Shown here: positions 44,531 to 54,347 of the stretch, one piece after another
Numbering within the stretch: the first letter of the stretch is position 1
How the letters are laid out: every line of letters starts with the position of its first letter
Source of the DNA: Achromobacter sp. B7
Lineage (GTDB): Bacteria > Pseudomonadota > Gammaproteobacteria > Burkholderiales > Burkholderiaceae_B
Direction of reading: 5' to 3'
DNA length: 64,000 nucleotides
Assembly: GCF_003600685.1 (NCBI RefSeq)
Contig: NZ_CP032084.1
Span: 5,828,001-5,892,000, forward strand
The notes under the pieces: model-generated
Seen by the model: the letters and a program-made list of their open reading frames with translations, nothing else
Told to the model about the DNA's origin: nothing
Databases searched by the model: none
Translations under genes and position numbers: made by a program

Positions 44531-45304
44531 TCAGCGTTGCGCCTGGCTGCCGCATTGCGCGGGCAAGGTCAGCGAGCCCGCGGCGTCGGGCACATAGGGC
44601 TCGATCACGGGTTGCGACGACAGCCACGCCGCCAGGGCGCCGATGTCGGTAGGGGTAAGCTTTTGGGCGATGTCGGCCATGCAATCAGGCGCCGCCGCGC
44701 GACGCAGCCCGTTCTTCCAGCTGCCGATCTGCGAACCGATGTAGTCGCGCGGCAGGCCGAGCAAGCCGGGAATGGCGGGCATCAAGCCGCCCAGCGCGGC
44801 GCCATGACAGGACGTACAGGCGGGCAAGCCGCGCGCCGCGTCGCCCTGCAAGGCCAGCACGCGGCCCGCTTCCAGCGTGGCGCTGGAGACGTCCGCGCGG
44901 GTGGGCGGCGGATACGGCACATGCTGCTGCGAAAAATACTGGGCCATCTCGCGCAGGTAGTCGTCGGGCAGGCCGACCAGCAGATGCGACATGGGCCGGT
45001 ACTGGCGGCGCTCATCGCGAAAGTTCAGCAGCTGATGATAGAGGTAGTCTTGAGGCTTGCCGGCCAGGCGGGGGTAATAGCCGTCGGTGCCGGCGCGGCC
45101 CTGCGCGCCGTGGCAGGCCGTACAGGCCGCAACGCGTGCCGCCATGGTGTCGGGGCGCAGAGTGTCGGGGCGCAGGCCATCGGGCGCTGCCGGCTGGGCC
45201 TCTGCAACGCTTGTCGTAAAGACAACAGCGGCAGCCGCGAGCACGCGGAAAATCGCCCTGAACCGCGGCAGTGAAACACTACGAATGGAAATGAGGGCTA
45301 ACAT
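44531..45304 (-). CDS. Diheme cytochrome c (c4-like)
   Basis: The 257-residue exported protein (signal segment about 8-36) has two heme motifs, CTACHGA (about 58) and CTSCHGA (about 155), each in a domain of about 90 residues with YPRLAGKPQDYLYHQLLNF and similar wording in the second half (MPAIPGLLGLPRDYIGSQI). This duplication is typical of cytochrome c4. It precedes the triheme gene on the same strand. Both are candidates for electron transfer to a terminal oxidase. Confidence 0.92.
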   Translation of the reverse strand: MLALISIRSVSLPRFRAIFRVLAAAAVVFTTSVAEAQPAAPDGLRPDTLRPDTMAARVAACTACHGAQGRAGTDGYYPRLAGKPQDYLYHQLLNFRDERRQYRPMSHLLVGLPDDYLREMAQYFSQQHVPYPPPTRADVSSATLEAGRVLALQGDAARGLPACTSCHGAALGGLMPAIPGLLGLPRDYIGSQIGSWKNGLRRAAAPDCMADIAQKLTPTDIGALAAWLSSQPVIEPYVPDAAGSLTLPAQCGSQAQR

Positions 45305-45491
45305 CTACGTCGAATTCCTATCCCCCGAAAGCATGACGGCGGGGGTGTCGTAAGTGAATCGAACCAGTATCCGACCCGCAAGCTTACGCGACGGGGCAAG
45401 AAAGGGTACAGAACCAGATTCCCGAATTGCAGCCATATCAGATGCCATCCCGCCCGCATCGTCTCGGAAAAAGCGTGCCACAATCATGTCC

Positions 45492-46364
45492 ATGTTGAAA
45501 GTCGTCCTTGTCACCGGCATCTCAGGTTCAGGCAAATCCGTTGCGCTTCGCATGCTGGAAGACGCCAGCTACACCTGCGTCGACAACCTGCCCGTGCGAT
45601 TCCTGACGGAGTTCATCGCCAATGCGCGCGACGAAGGCCTGGAACGCGTGGCCGTGGCCATCGACGTGCGCTCGCCCGGCGAACTGGCTGAACTGCCCGA
45701 TGTGGTGACCGCGCTGCGCGCCATGGGCACCAGCCTGCGCGTGGTTTTCCTGGACGCCAACACCTCGACACTGGTGCAGCGCTATTCCGAATCGCGCCGC
45801 CGCCATCCGCTGACCGACCGCCTGCAACGCGGCGGCACGCCGCCATCGCTCACTGACTGTATCGCGCTTGAACGCGAACTGCTGGCGCCGTTGCGGGAAC
45901 AAGAACACGTCATCGATACCTCGGACCTGACGCCCGGCCAATTGCGTGCCTGGATCCGCGACCTGATCCAGGCCGACCGCGCGCCGCTGGTACTGACGTT
46001 CGAATCCTTCGCCTACAAACGCGGCGTGCCCGGTGATGCCGACCTGGTGTTTGACGTGCGCTGCCTGCCCAACCCCCACTACGACCGCAACCTGCGCCCC
46101 TTGACCGGCCGCGACGAACCCGTCGCCACCTGGCTGGCCGGGTACGAACAGGTGGGGCAGATGATCGACGACATCGCCGGCTTCTTGAACCGCTGGTTGC
46201 CGCTCTACACCCAAGACACTCGCAACTACCTGACCGTGGCGATCGGCTGCACGGGCGGCCAGCACCGTTCGGTCTATGTGGTCGAACAGCTGGCGCTGCG
46301 CTTTGCCGACCACGATCCCTTGCTGGTGCGCCACCGAAACCAACTGCCCACCGAATCCGCATGA
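45492..46364 (+). CDS. rapZ: RNase adapter protein RapZ (YvcJ-like NTPase)
   Basis: The 290-residue product has the P-loop GISGSGKS at the N terminus, DNLPVRFLTEFIANARDE, FLDANTSTLVQRYSESRRRHPL, and the C-terminal RapZ signature KRGVPGDADLVFDVRCLPNPHYD, GCTGGQHRSVYVVEQL. In enterics RapZ delivers the GlmZ sRNA to RNase E to control amino-sugar synthesis; the role in this group is less clear. ATG 45486 two codons upstream is an equally possible start. ATGA overlap with rlpA. Confidence 0.95.
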   Translation: MLKVVLVTGISGSGKSVALRMLEDASYTCVDNLPVRFLTEFIANARDEGLERVAVAIDVRSPGELAELPDVVTALRAMGTSLRVVFLDANTSTLVQRYSESRRRHPLTDRLQRGGTPPSLTDCIALERELLAPLREQEHVIDTSDLTPGQLRAWIRDLIQADRAPLVLTFESFAYKRGVPGDADLVFDVRCLPNPHYDRNLRPLTGRDEPVATWLAGYEQVGQMIDDIAGFLNRWLPLYTQDTRNYLTVAIGCTGGQHRSVYVVEQLALRFADHDPLLVRHRNQLPTESA

Positions 46365-47323
46365 CCCTGCCCCGCCCGCTCCACCTGATCCTGATGTTGC
46401 TGCTGGCCATTGCCGTGGCCGGCTGCTCTTCTACCGGGGGGCGCAAAAAGGGCGGCGGGTACTACAAGGACGACGGGCCGGACGCCAATCCGCCGGCAAA
46501 CCTGGACCAGGTGCCGGATGCGGTGCCGCGCATCGAACCCTATGCCAGCGGCGCGAACCGGCCCTACGTGGTGTTTGGCCAGCGCTACGTGCCCGACACC
46601 AGCGGCCAACCGTACAAGCAGCGCGGCATTGCGTCGTGGTACGGCAAGAAATTCCATGGCAATTCCACGTCCATCGGTGAGTCCTACGACATGTACGCCA
46701 TGACGGCCGCGCACACGACGCTGCCGATTCCCAGTTATGCGCGCGTCACCAGCCTGGTCAACGGCAAGACGATCGTCGTGCGCGTGAATGACCGGGGGCC
46801 GTTCCACAGCGACCGCATCATGGATCTGTCGTACGTGGCGGCCTATAAGCTGGGCATCATCGGGCCGGGTAGCGGTCAGGTCGTAGTCGAGAGCATTCCG
46901 CAAGAAGAGATCCGCCGCCTGGCCTCGCAAGGCACGCCTGCCGCACCCCCGCCGGAACCGGCTTCGGCCACCGGCTCGCTGCCGATTCAGGCGCCCGTGT
47001 CCGCGGTACCGGTCGCGCTGACGGCCGAACCGATCCCCGGCCCGGCGGCCGGATCAGCCCCGGTACGCCAAGCGCCGGCCGCCGGCATTGGCAGCGTGTA
47101 TCTGCAAGTGGGCGCATTCAGCCAGCCCGGCAATGCGCAGTCGCTGGTGGCCCGCATCAATTCGCAGCTGAGTTCGGCGGGCGCCCCGCCCGCGCAGGTC
47201 GAGCAATCAAACAACCTGTATCGCGTGCGGATCGGCCCCTACCCCGACCGCCAAAGCGCCTTGAACGCGGTGCCGCTGGTGTCGGACCGCATCGGCATCC
47301 TGCCCAGTATCGCTACGCAGTAG
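46361..47323 (+). CDS. rlpA: Septal ring lytic transglycosylase RlpA family lipoprotein with SPOR domain
   Basis: The 320-residue product has a lipobox signal (LLLAIAVAGCSS, Cys near residue 22), a Gly-rich stretch, a double-psi beta-barrel (about 85-175) with GIASWYGKKFHGNSTSIGE and VRVNDRGPFHSDRIMDLSY, and a C-terminal SPOR domain (about 245-320: VYLQVGAFSQPGNAQSLVAR, VRIGPYPDRQSAL). RlpA proteins cleave naked glycan strands or bind the septum. Translationally coupled to rapZ. Confidence 0.94.
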   Translation: MTLPRPLHLILMLLLAIAVAGCSSTGGRKKGGGYYKDDGPDANPPANLDQVPDAVPRIEPYASGANRPYVVFGQRYVPDTSGQPYKQRGIASWYGKKFHGNSTSIGESYDMYAMTAAHTTLPIPSYARVTSLVNGKTIVVRVNDRGPFHSDRIMDLSYVAAYKLGIIGPGSGQVVVESIPQEEIRRLASQGTPAAPPPEPASATGSLPIQAPVSAVPVALTAEPIPGPAAGSAPVRQAPAAGIGSVYLQVGAFSQPGNAQSLVARINSQLSSAGAPPAQVEQSNNLYRVRIGPYPDRQSALNAVPLVSDRIGILPSIATQ

Positions 47324-47342
47324 ACCCGTAAGCCCGGCCGCC

Positions 47343-47927
47343 CTACCAGGGCAGCTCTGCCTGCCCGTCGCAAATCCGCCGAGCCCGCGCGGTGCGGCTG
47401 ACGTAGCGGTTGCCTTCGTGCGCCAGCAGCGCCTGCTTGCGCGGCAGGCCGCCACCAAACCCCGTCAATGAGGTATCGGCGCCAATCACCCGGTGGCACG
47501 GGATGATGATGATGATGGGGTTGCGCCCCACCGCGCCGCCCACCGCCTGCGCCCCCTTGGGCCGCCCCACGGTCCGGGCAAGATCGCCATAGCTGGCAAG
47601 CTTGCCGAATTCCAGCGCGCATAGCGCGTGCCAGACCTTGTGCTGAAACGTGGTGCCGATGGGGTCCAGCGCCACGTCGAAGCCGCGGCGCTTGCCCGCG
47701 AACCATTCGTCCAGCTCGCGCCGCGCCTGCTCCAGAATCGGGTCAGCATCGGCGTGCGTCCAGCCTTCAGAAGACGGCAGCAATTCCTGGTCGGTAAACC
47801 AGGCGCCACGCAGGCCCTTGGGGCTGGCGACCAGGCGCAATTCGCCCAGCGGGGTCTCGATGTCGCGGTACGCAAGCGGCTCCAGCGGGTCGGCCGGCTT
47901 GTTCGACACAAGGGTTGAATACGCCAT
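47343..47927 (-). CDS. ogt: Methylated-DNA-[protein]-cysteine S-methyltransferase
   Basis: Ogt repairs O6-methylguanine by moving the alkyl group to its own cysteine, here in IPCHRVIGAD. The 194-residue product has TTFQHKVWHALCALEFG with SYGDLARTVGRPKGAQAVGGAV as the DNA-binding helix-turn-helix and LTGFGGGLPRKQALLAHE at the end. The run of five isoleucines before the active-site PCHRV is encoded by five tandem GAT/ATC trinucleotides. I chose ATG 47927 (MAYSTLV), four bases from the rsmI stop; the reading frame extends upstream into rsmI without homology. Confidence 0.93.
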   Translation of the reverse strand: MAYSTLVSNKPADPLEPLAYRDIETPLGELRLVASPKGLRGAWFTDQELLPSSEGWTHADADPILEQARRELDEWFAGKRRGFDVALDPIGTTFQHKVWHALCALEFGKLASYGDLARTVGRPKGAQAVGGAVGRNPIIIIIPCHRVIGADTSLTGFGGGLPRKQALLAHEGNRYVSRTARARRICDGQAELPW

Positions 47928-47931
47928 GGCT

Positions 47932-48867
47932 TTACTCCGCCGACTTCTTGCGCGACAGCGCCCGGTTGTACAACACGTCGCGCGCCTGGCCCGTGACCTT
48001 GGCGGCGACCCTGGCAGCATCGCGCACGGACATCGATTCCAGCAGCGCGTCCAGCAGCACGTCGGTGCGCGGGTCGGCGTCCTCGTCAATTTCCTGCGCC
48101 ACCTCGGCATGGGCGATCAAGACGAATTCGCCTTGCTCGCGATGCGCGTCGGCGGCCAGCCAGGCGGCGGCTTCACCCATCGTCAGCGTGGCGATTTCTT
48201 CAAAGCGCTTGGTCAGTTCGCGCGCCACCGTCAGTTGGCGGTCGGGCCCGCAGACTTCCAGCAGATCCGCCAGCGTGGCGGCCAGCCGATGCGGCGATTC
48301 GAACATCACCACGGGCGCGGGCAAGGCGCACCATGACCGTAGCCATCGCTGGCGAGCCACGGCCTTGGGCGGCGGGAAGCCCGCGAAGGCGTAGGCGGGG
48401 TTTTCATCGGTGGTGACGCCGCTGCCCATCAGCGCGGCGATCACCGCGCTGGGGCCGGGCACCGGCATCACGGCGAAGCCGGCTTCGCGCACGGCGCGCA
48501 CAACACGGGCGCCGGGGTCGCTGACCGCGGGCGCGCCCGCATCCGACACCAACGCCACGCGCTGACCTTGGGCCAGGCGTTCGCAGATGGCTTGGGCGGC
48601 GGCGGCCTCGTTGTGGCGGTGCGCGGCCATCAGCGGCGTATTGACGCCCCAGGCGTCCAGCAGGGTGCGGCTGGCGCGCGTGTCTTCAGCGGCGATCACG
48701 TCGGCGCGTTGCAGGGCGTGCCAGGCCCGCAGCCCCAAGTCGCCCAGGTTGCCGATTGGCGTGGCCACGACGTACAGCGTCGAAGCGGGCCAATGCTGCC
48801 CGGCAACGCGATCCGCCACGCGGCTCCAGGCGTCGCCGGCGGGCGGGGGTGAGACATTTTGATTCAT
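47932..48867 (-). CDS. rsmI: 16S rRNA 2'-O-ribose C1402 methyltransferase
   Basis: RsmI methylates C1402 of 16S rRNA with SAM. The 311-residue product shows [52 protein letters not shown] and [16 protein letters not shown], the tetrapyrrole-methylase fold motifs. In E. coli rsmI sits next to lpoA, yraN, diaA and dolP; here rsmI is divergent from yraN and lpoA is absent between them. It ends four bases before ogt begins on the same strand. Confidence 0.96.
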   Translation of the reverse strand: MNQNVSPPPAGDAWSRVADRVAGQHWPASTLYVVATPIGNLGDLGLRAWHALQRADVIAAEDTRASRTLLDAWGVNTPLMAAHRHNEAAAAQAICERLAQGQRVALVSDAGAPAVSDPGARVVRAVREAGFAVMPVPGPSAVIAALMGSGVTTDENPAYAFAGFPPPKAVARQRWLRSWCALPAPVVMFESPHRLAATLADLLEVCGPDRQLTVARELTKRFEEIATLTMGEAAAWLAADAHREQGEFVLIAHAEVAQEIDEDADPRTDVLLDALLESMSVRDAARVAAKVTGQARDVLYNRALSRKKSAE

Positions 48868-48932
48868 TGCAGCCTACTGACACGGAAAACCATGTCAGTG
48901 TAGCCGCCAACCTCGCCATACCAGGAGCCCGC

Positions 48933-49499
48933 ATGACGGATGAGACCTTGCGCCTGGCCTGCGATCTGGCACTGGCTGCACGACACCGCGCGGACAAGCG
49001 CCGTCGTCGGGCGGGCTCTAAGCGCCCGGCTGCCGGGCGGCGCGCTGACCGAGGTGTCGACCGGGGTGTCGACCCGGGCACCGACCCGGGCGCCGACCCG
49101 CACGGCGGCATGCCCGCAGATACGCCGCAGCGCCGCTCGCCCATGCAGCGCAAGGGCGATCAGCACGAAGATGCGGCGTTGCGCTGGTTGCAGGCGCGCG
49201 GCCTGGTGCTGCTGGCGCGCAACCTGTGGACGCGCGCCGGCGAGCTGGACTTGGTGATGCGCGACGGCGGCACGCTGGTCTTTATCGAAGTGCGCGCGCG
49301 TGCCCTGTCCCGTTTTGGTGGCGCCGCCGCCAGCATCGGCCGCGCCAAGCAAGCCCGGCTGGCGCGCGCGGCGGCGCACTGGCTGCCCGAACTTGCCCGC
49401 CGCCACTTCCAGGGCGTGACGCCCCCCGCCCGCTTTGACGCGGTGGTGTTCGACGCCGGCCGGCCGCAATGGCTGCAAGGCGCTTTTTCCCTTCCCTAG
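48933..49499 (+). CDS. yraN: YraN-family (UPF0102) endonuclease-like protein
   Basis: The 188-residue product has the YraN core in its second half: [46 protein letters not shown] and [23 protein letters not shown]...EVR is the PD-(D/E)xK nuclease-like site. The first 70 residues are an extra, basic, low-complexity region with a short repeat ([17 protein letters not shown]). CAGGAG ends seven bases before ATG 48933. Family function is unclear; some members resolve or cut DNA. It lies 100 bases before diaA. Confidence 0.9.
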   Translation: MTDETLRLACDLALAARHRADKRRRRAGSKRPAAGRRADRGVDRGVDPGTDPGADPHGGMPADTPQRRSPMQRKGDQHEDAALRWLQARGLVLLARNLWTRAGELDLVMRDGGTLVFIEVRARALSRFGGAAASIGRAKQARLARAAAHWLPELARRHFQGVTPPARFDAVVFDAGRPQWLQGAFSLP

Positions 49500-49599
49500 A
49501 CGCTGGCGGCGCCACCGCGACCCGGGCCGGTAACGGCCTGCCGCACAGTCGTTACGCCTGGACAGAACAGCGCGACTGCCGCGTGAGATAATCGCGCCC

Positions 49600-50193
49600 A
49601 TGGATATGACCTCTCGTATGACGTCGCACTTTCGCGACGCCATGGCTGCGTGCGAACAAAGTATGAACGTCCTGGCGGAACCGCTGGCAGTGGCGGTCGA
49701 CGTGCTGTTCGGCGCCCTGGCGAACAACGGCAAGATTCTGGCTTGCGGCAACGGCGGCTCGGCAGCCGACGCGCAGCATTTCATCGCCGAACTGGTGGGC
49801 CGCTTCGAACGCGAACGCCTGCCACTGGCCGGCATCGCGCTCAATACCGACACCTCGATCCTCACCGCCGTCGGCAACGACTACGGCTTTGACGAGATCT
49901 ACGAACGCCAGGTCAACGCGTTCGGCCAGGCCGGCGACGTGCTGGTCGCGATTTCCACCAGCGGCAATTCGCCCAACGTCGTGCGCGCCATGGAAGCCGC
50001 CAGCTCGCGCGAAATGCACGTGCTGGCCCTGACCGGCAAGGGCGGCGGCGTCATGGGGGAACTCATCACGCCGATGGACGTCCATCTATGTGTTCCCAGC
50101 GACCGCACCATGCGGATCCAGGAAGTCCATATTCTGCTGCTGCACGCACTGTGCGACGGCATTGACGCTCTTTTGCTTGGAGACACCGAATGA
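49600..50193 (+). CDS. diaA: SIS-domain protein DiaA / phosphoheptose isomerase-like
   Basis: The 197-residue SIS protein has LACGNGGSAADAQHFIAELVGRFERERLPLAGIALNTDTSI, ISTSGNSPNVVRAMEAA and VPSDRTMRIQEVHILLLHALCDGID, shared by GmhA and DiaA. The gene order yraN-diaA-dolP is that of E. coli, where DiaA binds DnaA and helps time replication. This favours DiaA, but a heptose-isomerase role cannot be ruled out by motifs alone. A second ATG lies at 49618. Its stop overlaps the dolP-like start (ATGA). Confidence 0.88.
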   Translation: MDMTSRMTSHFRDAMAACEQSMNVLAEPLAVAVDVLFGALANNGKILACGNGGSAADAQHFIAELVGRFERERLPLAGIALNTDTSILTAVGNDYGFDEIYERQVNAFGQAGDVLVAISTSGNSPNVVRAMEAASSREMHVLALTGKGGGVMGELITPMDVHLCVPSDRTMRIQEVHILLLHALCDGIDALLLGDTE

Positions 50194-50933
50194 TTTCTGA
50201 CGTCAGAACCGCGGTTCGCCCCCTGATGCTCGCCGCGGCGCTGTCCACCGCGGCGCTCTCGCTGACGGCCTGCGCGCCCCTGATCGTAGGCGGCGCGGCC
50301 GCCACTACGGCGGTCGTGGTCACGGACCGCCGCACTTCCGGTATCCAGCTTGAAGACCAGAACATGGCCTTCAAGGCGCAAAGCCAGATCTCGCAAAAGC
50401 TGGGCGACACCGCCCGCGTCAATGCCATGGCCTATGGCGGCCACCTGTTGCTGACGGGCGATGTGCCCACCGAGCAGGCCAAAGCCGAAGCGACCACCAT
50501 CGCCCAGGGCATCGAGAACGTCAAACAGGTCATCAACCAGCTGAACGTCGGCCCCATCGCCTCGTTTGGCACGCGTTCGAACGACACGTGGCTGACCTCC
50601 AAGGTCAAGACCGCGCTGATCAACACCAAGTACGTGCCATCGGGCACCATCGCCCTGACCACCGACCACAGCGTCGTCTACCTGATGGGCAAGGTCACCC
50701 AGGCCGAAGGCGAATACGCCGCCAACGCCACGGCGGATGTGGGCGGCGTGGCCAAGGTGGTTAAACTGTTCGAGACCATCAGCCGCGAAGAAGCCATCCG
50801 GCTGTCCAACAGCAGCACCCGGGACGCCTCCACAGAAACCAAAGCGCCTATCCAAAGCGGCGCCGGCGCAGCACCCAGCGACAACAACGCGGCCGGCACC
50901 AGCAATGGCGTTGAAGCCATGCCTATCAAATGA
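50190..50933 (+). CDS. dolP: BON-domain outer-membrane lipoprotein (DolP/YraP type)
   Basis: The 247-residue product has a lipoprotein signal ending LSLTACAPL (Cys near residue 28), a DRRTSGIQLEDQNMAFKA junction, and two BON domains (about 60-125: NAMAYGGHLLLTGDVPTEQ; about 135-205: TALINTKYVPSGTIALTTDHSVVYLMGKV). DolP in E. coli binds anionic phospholipid and keeps the envelope intact. The C-terminal 40 residues are low-complexity. It is coupled to diaA and to the next, thioredoxin-like gene. Confidence 0.92.
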   Translation: MISDVRTAVRPLMLAAALSTAALSLTACAPLIVGGAAATTAVVVTDRRTSGIQLEDQNMAFKAQSQISQKLGDTARVNAMAYGGHLLLTGDVPTEQAKAEATTIAQGIENVKQVINQLNVGPIASFGTRSNDTWLTSKVKTALINTKYVPSGTIALTTDHSVVYLMGKVTQAEGEYAANATADVGGVAKVVKLFETISREEAIRLSNSSTRDASTETKAPIQSGAGAAPSDNNAAGTSNGVEAMPIK

Positions 50934-51424
50934 AAAAAGCCATCGTAGCCCTCGCCGTCCTGGTGGCGGTTGGTATCGGCGCCTGGTTCGTCTGGCGCCC
51001 CGCCCAGACCGCCCCCGACGTCTCGTTCACCACGCTGGAAGGCAAAACCTTCTCGATGCAGGACTTGCGCGGCAAGGTCGTGCTGGTCAAGTTCTGGGCG
51101 ACCAGCTGCGTCACCTGCGTGAAGCAGATGCCGGAAACCATCGCCGCCTATAAGGAATACGCCGCCAAGGGCTACGAGGCCATCGCGGTCGCCATGAACT
51201 ACGATCCGCCCAATTTCGTCTTGAACTTCGCGGACCAGCGCAAGCTGCCGTTCCCGGTGGCGCTGGACACCAAGGGCGACATCGCGCGCGCCTTTGGCGA
51301 CATCCGGCTGACGCCCACGGCGTTCCTGATCGACAAGCAGGGGCACATCATCAAGCGCTATCTGGGCGAATACGATGTGGCTGAGTTCCACGCCACCGTG
51401 GAAAAGGCGCTGGCGGCGGGTTGA
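50930..51424 (+). CDS. TlpA/ResA-like membrane-anchored thioredoxin
   Basis: The 164-residue product has an N-terminal membrane anchor or uncleaved signal (about 2-18) and a redoxin domain with VVLVKFWATSCVTCVKQMP, where the CVTC is the active-site pair in the family position, then a cis-Pro-type LTPTAFLIDKQG. It should act in the periplasm as a disulfide reductase, for example in cytochrome c maturation. It ends the yraN-diaA-dolP run, coupled by ATGA, which is unusual company for the family. Confidence 0.92.
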   Translation: MKKAIVALAVLVAVGIGAWFVWRPAQTAPDVSFTTLEGKTFSMQDLRGKVVLVKFWATSCVTCVKQMPETIAAYKEYAAKGYEAIAVAMNYDPPNFVLNFADQRKLPFPVALDTKGDIARAFGDIRLTPTAFLIDKQGHIIKRYLGEYDVAEFHATVEKALAAG

Positions 51425-51457
51425 TCGCCCGGCTCTGCGGCCTTCCCCGGCTTGAAC

Positions 51458-51484
51458 AAAAAACCGCCCACGAGGGCGGTTTTT
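51458..51484 (+). terminator. Intrinsic terminator after the TlpA-like gene
   Basis: CCGCCC (51464-51469) and GGGCGG (51474-51479) form a stem with an ACGA loop, flanked by six As and five Ts. It lies 40 bases past the stop and separates the convergent metQ-type gene. Confidence 0.85.
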
Positions 51485-51590
51485 CATTGGCGCGGTTTCA
51501 TTGGAGGTAGCTTGCTTGCGGCCAGCCGAGCCCATTCGCTCGGCCGGCAAACCCGGAACCTGCAACGGAACCAGGAGCCGCCTCTCAGGC

Positions 51591-52379
51591 TTAAAACGCC
51601 GGAATGACCGCGCCCTTGTACTTTTCCTGGATGAATTTCTTCACGTCCGCCGAGTGCAGCGCGTCGACCAGCTTCTTGATTCCCGGCGCGTCCTTGTTGT
51701 CGGAACGGGTGACCAGAATGTTGGCGTAAGGCGAATCGGCGCCTTCGATGAACAGCGCGTCCTTCGTGGGCACCAGGCCGGCTTCCAGCGCGTAGTTGGT
51801 GTTGATCAGCGCCAGGTCCACGTCGTCCAGCGAACGCGGCAGCATGGCGGCTTCAAGTTCGCGGAATTTCAGCTTCTTGGGGTTGTCGACCACGTCGGCG
51901 GCCGTCGCCAGGATGTTGGACGCGTCCTTCAGCTTGATGATGCCCTGCTTTTGCAGCAGCACCAGCGCACGCCCGCCGTTGGACGGATCGTTCGGGATGG
52001 CGACGGTGGCGCCGTCCTTGAGGTCGGCCAGGCTCTTGATTTTCTTGGAGTAGCCGCCGAAGGGCTCGACGTGCACCAGCGCGACCGGCACGAGCGTGGC
52101 CTTGCGGTCTTTGTTGAACGTGTCCAGATACGGCTTGTGCTGGAAGAAATTGGCGTCCAGCTGCTTGTCCACCAATTGCAGGTTGGGTTGCACGTAATCG
52201 CTGAACACCTTGATGTCCAGCTCGACGCCCTGCTTGGCCAGCTGCGGCTTCACCACTTCCAGGATCTCGGCGTGCGGGACCTGCGTGGCGCCCACCACCA
52301 CTTTTTCTGCATGGGCGGCGTTGGCCGCCACCAGGAAGGCCGATGCCGCCAGGGCGGCGCGGACGAAGTTCAAACGCAT
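51591..52379 (-). CDS. metQ: MetQ/NlpA-family methionine-type ABC binding protein
   Basis: The 262-residue product has a cleavable signal peptide ending ANAAHA and the NlpA pattern VVVGATQVPHAEILEVVKPQLAKQG, DYVQPNLQLVDKQLDANFFQHKPYL, AIPNDPSNGGRALVLLQKQGIIKL and NILVTRSDNKD. MetQ binds methionine for MetNI. Here there is no lipobox Cys, and no metN or metI gene is in the window, so ligand and partners are uncertain. It is divergent from argB across 263 bases. Confidence 0.88.
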   Translation of the reverse strand: MRLNFVRAALAASAFLVAANAAHAEKVVVGATQVPHAEILEVVKPQLAKQGVELDIKVFSDYVQPNLQLVDKQLDANFFQHKPYLDTFNKDRKATLVPVALVHVEPFGGYSKKIKSLADLKDGATVAIPNDPSNGGRALVLLQKQGIIKLKDASNILATAADVVDNPKKLKFRELEAAMLPRSLDDVDLALINTNYALEAGLVPTKDALFIEGADSPYANILVTRSDNKDAPGIKKLVDALHSADVKKFIQEKYKGAVIPAF

Positions 52380-52503
52380 GGCTTGCCTCTTTTATGAATA
52401 GAAATGGGGGCCGATACCCCGACCGGTGCGGATTTGCCCCCCTTTTGCGGGGGCCTCGCGTCTCGAAAACGCCCCAATTTACCTGAATGCCGGTTATTTG
52501 TCG

Positions 52504-53544
<1,041 letters not shown>

Positions 53545-53545
<1 letters not shown>

Positions 53546-54291
53546 TGCGAGCTCAACGTCTGCTGTTACGGCCGGCGGTGCGTATGCGCCGCTCGCGCCG
53601 CATGGCCACGGGCGTTTCCGAACGCCTGTGGCTGTTTGACCTGGACAACACGCTTCACGACACCTCGCACGCCATCTTCCCGAAGATAGACCTGGGCATG
53701 ACCATGGCGGTGGCCGAGGCGCTGAACGTGGACGTCGACACCGCCAACGACCTGCGCCGCAAGTATTGGCAGCGTTACGGCGCCACGATGATCGGCATGG
53801 TCCGCCACCACGGCGTCAACCCGCACGACTTCCTGCACCGCAGCCACGACTTTGACGTCAACCCGCTGGTGCGCGGCGAAAAGGCGCTGGCCTACAAACT
53901 GCGCCAGCTGCCCGGCCGCAAGGTGCTGCTGACCAACGCGCCGCTGCGCTACGCCCGCTCCGTGCTGGAACGCCTGGGCATCCTGCGGCAGTTCGACAGC
54001 CTGTGGGCCATTGAACATATGCGGCTGCATGGCGAATTCCGCCCCAAGCCGTCGCCCGCGCTGCTGCGTTATGTGCTGGCCCGCGAAGGCGTACCCGCCC
54101 ACCGTGCCGTGCTGGTCGAAGACACGCTGGCCAACCTGCGCGGCGCGCGCCGCGTCGGCGTGCGCACCGTGCACGTGTATCACCCTGGCACCCCCTTCTC
54201 GCGCGGTCGTTCGCATCGTCCGCCCTATGTCGACTTGCGGGTAAACTCCGTCAGTGATTTGTTGTTACGCCGGCGTCCCCTGCGGGGATAG
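53545..54291 (+). CDS. Pyrimidine 5'-nucleotidase (HAD family)
   Basis: The 248-residue HAD protein has LWLFDLDNTLHDTSHAIF (motif I with the two Asp), VLLTNAPLRYARSVLERLG (motif II), KPSPALLRYVLAREG and LVEDTLANLRGARRVG (motif IV), in the wording of the pyrimidine 5'-nucleotidase subgroup (SDT1/YjjG-like). It would cleave UMP or CMP. A basic N-terminal stretch (about 1-22) precedes motif I. Coupled to argB, 56 bases before slmA; this order recurs in Bordetella-type genomes. Confidence 0.9.
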
Positions 54292-54347
54292 CGGCGCGCT
54301 CCTCCCTCCCCCTTCACCGTCAAGCCTGCGCGAGAGCAGTCCCTTCC

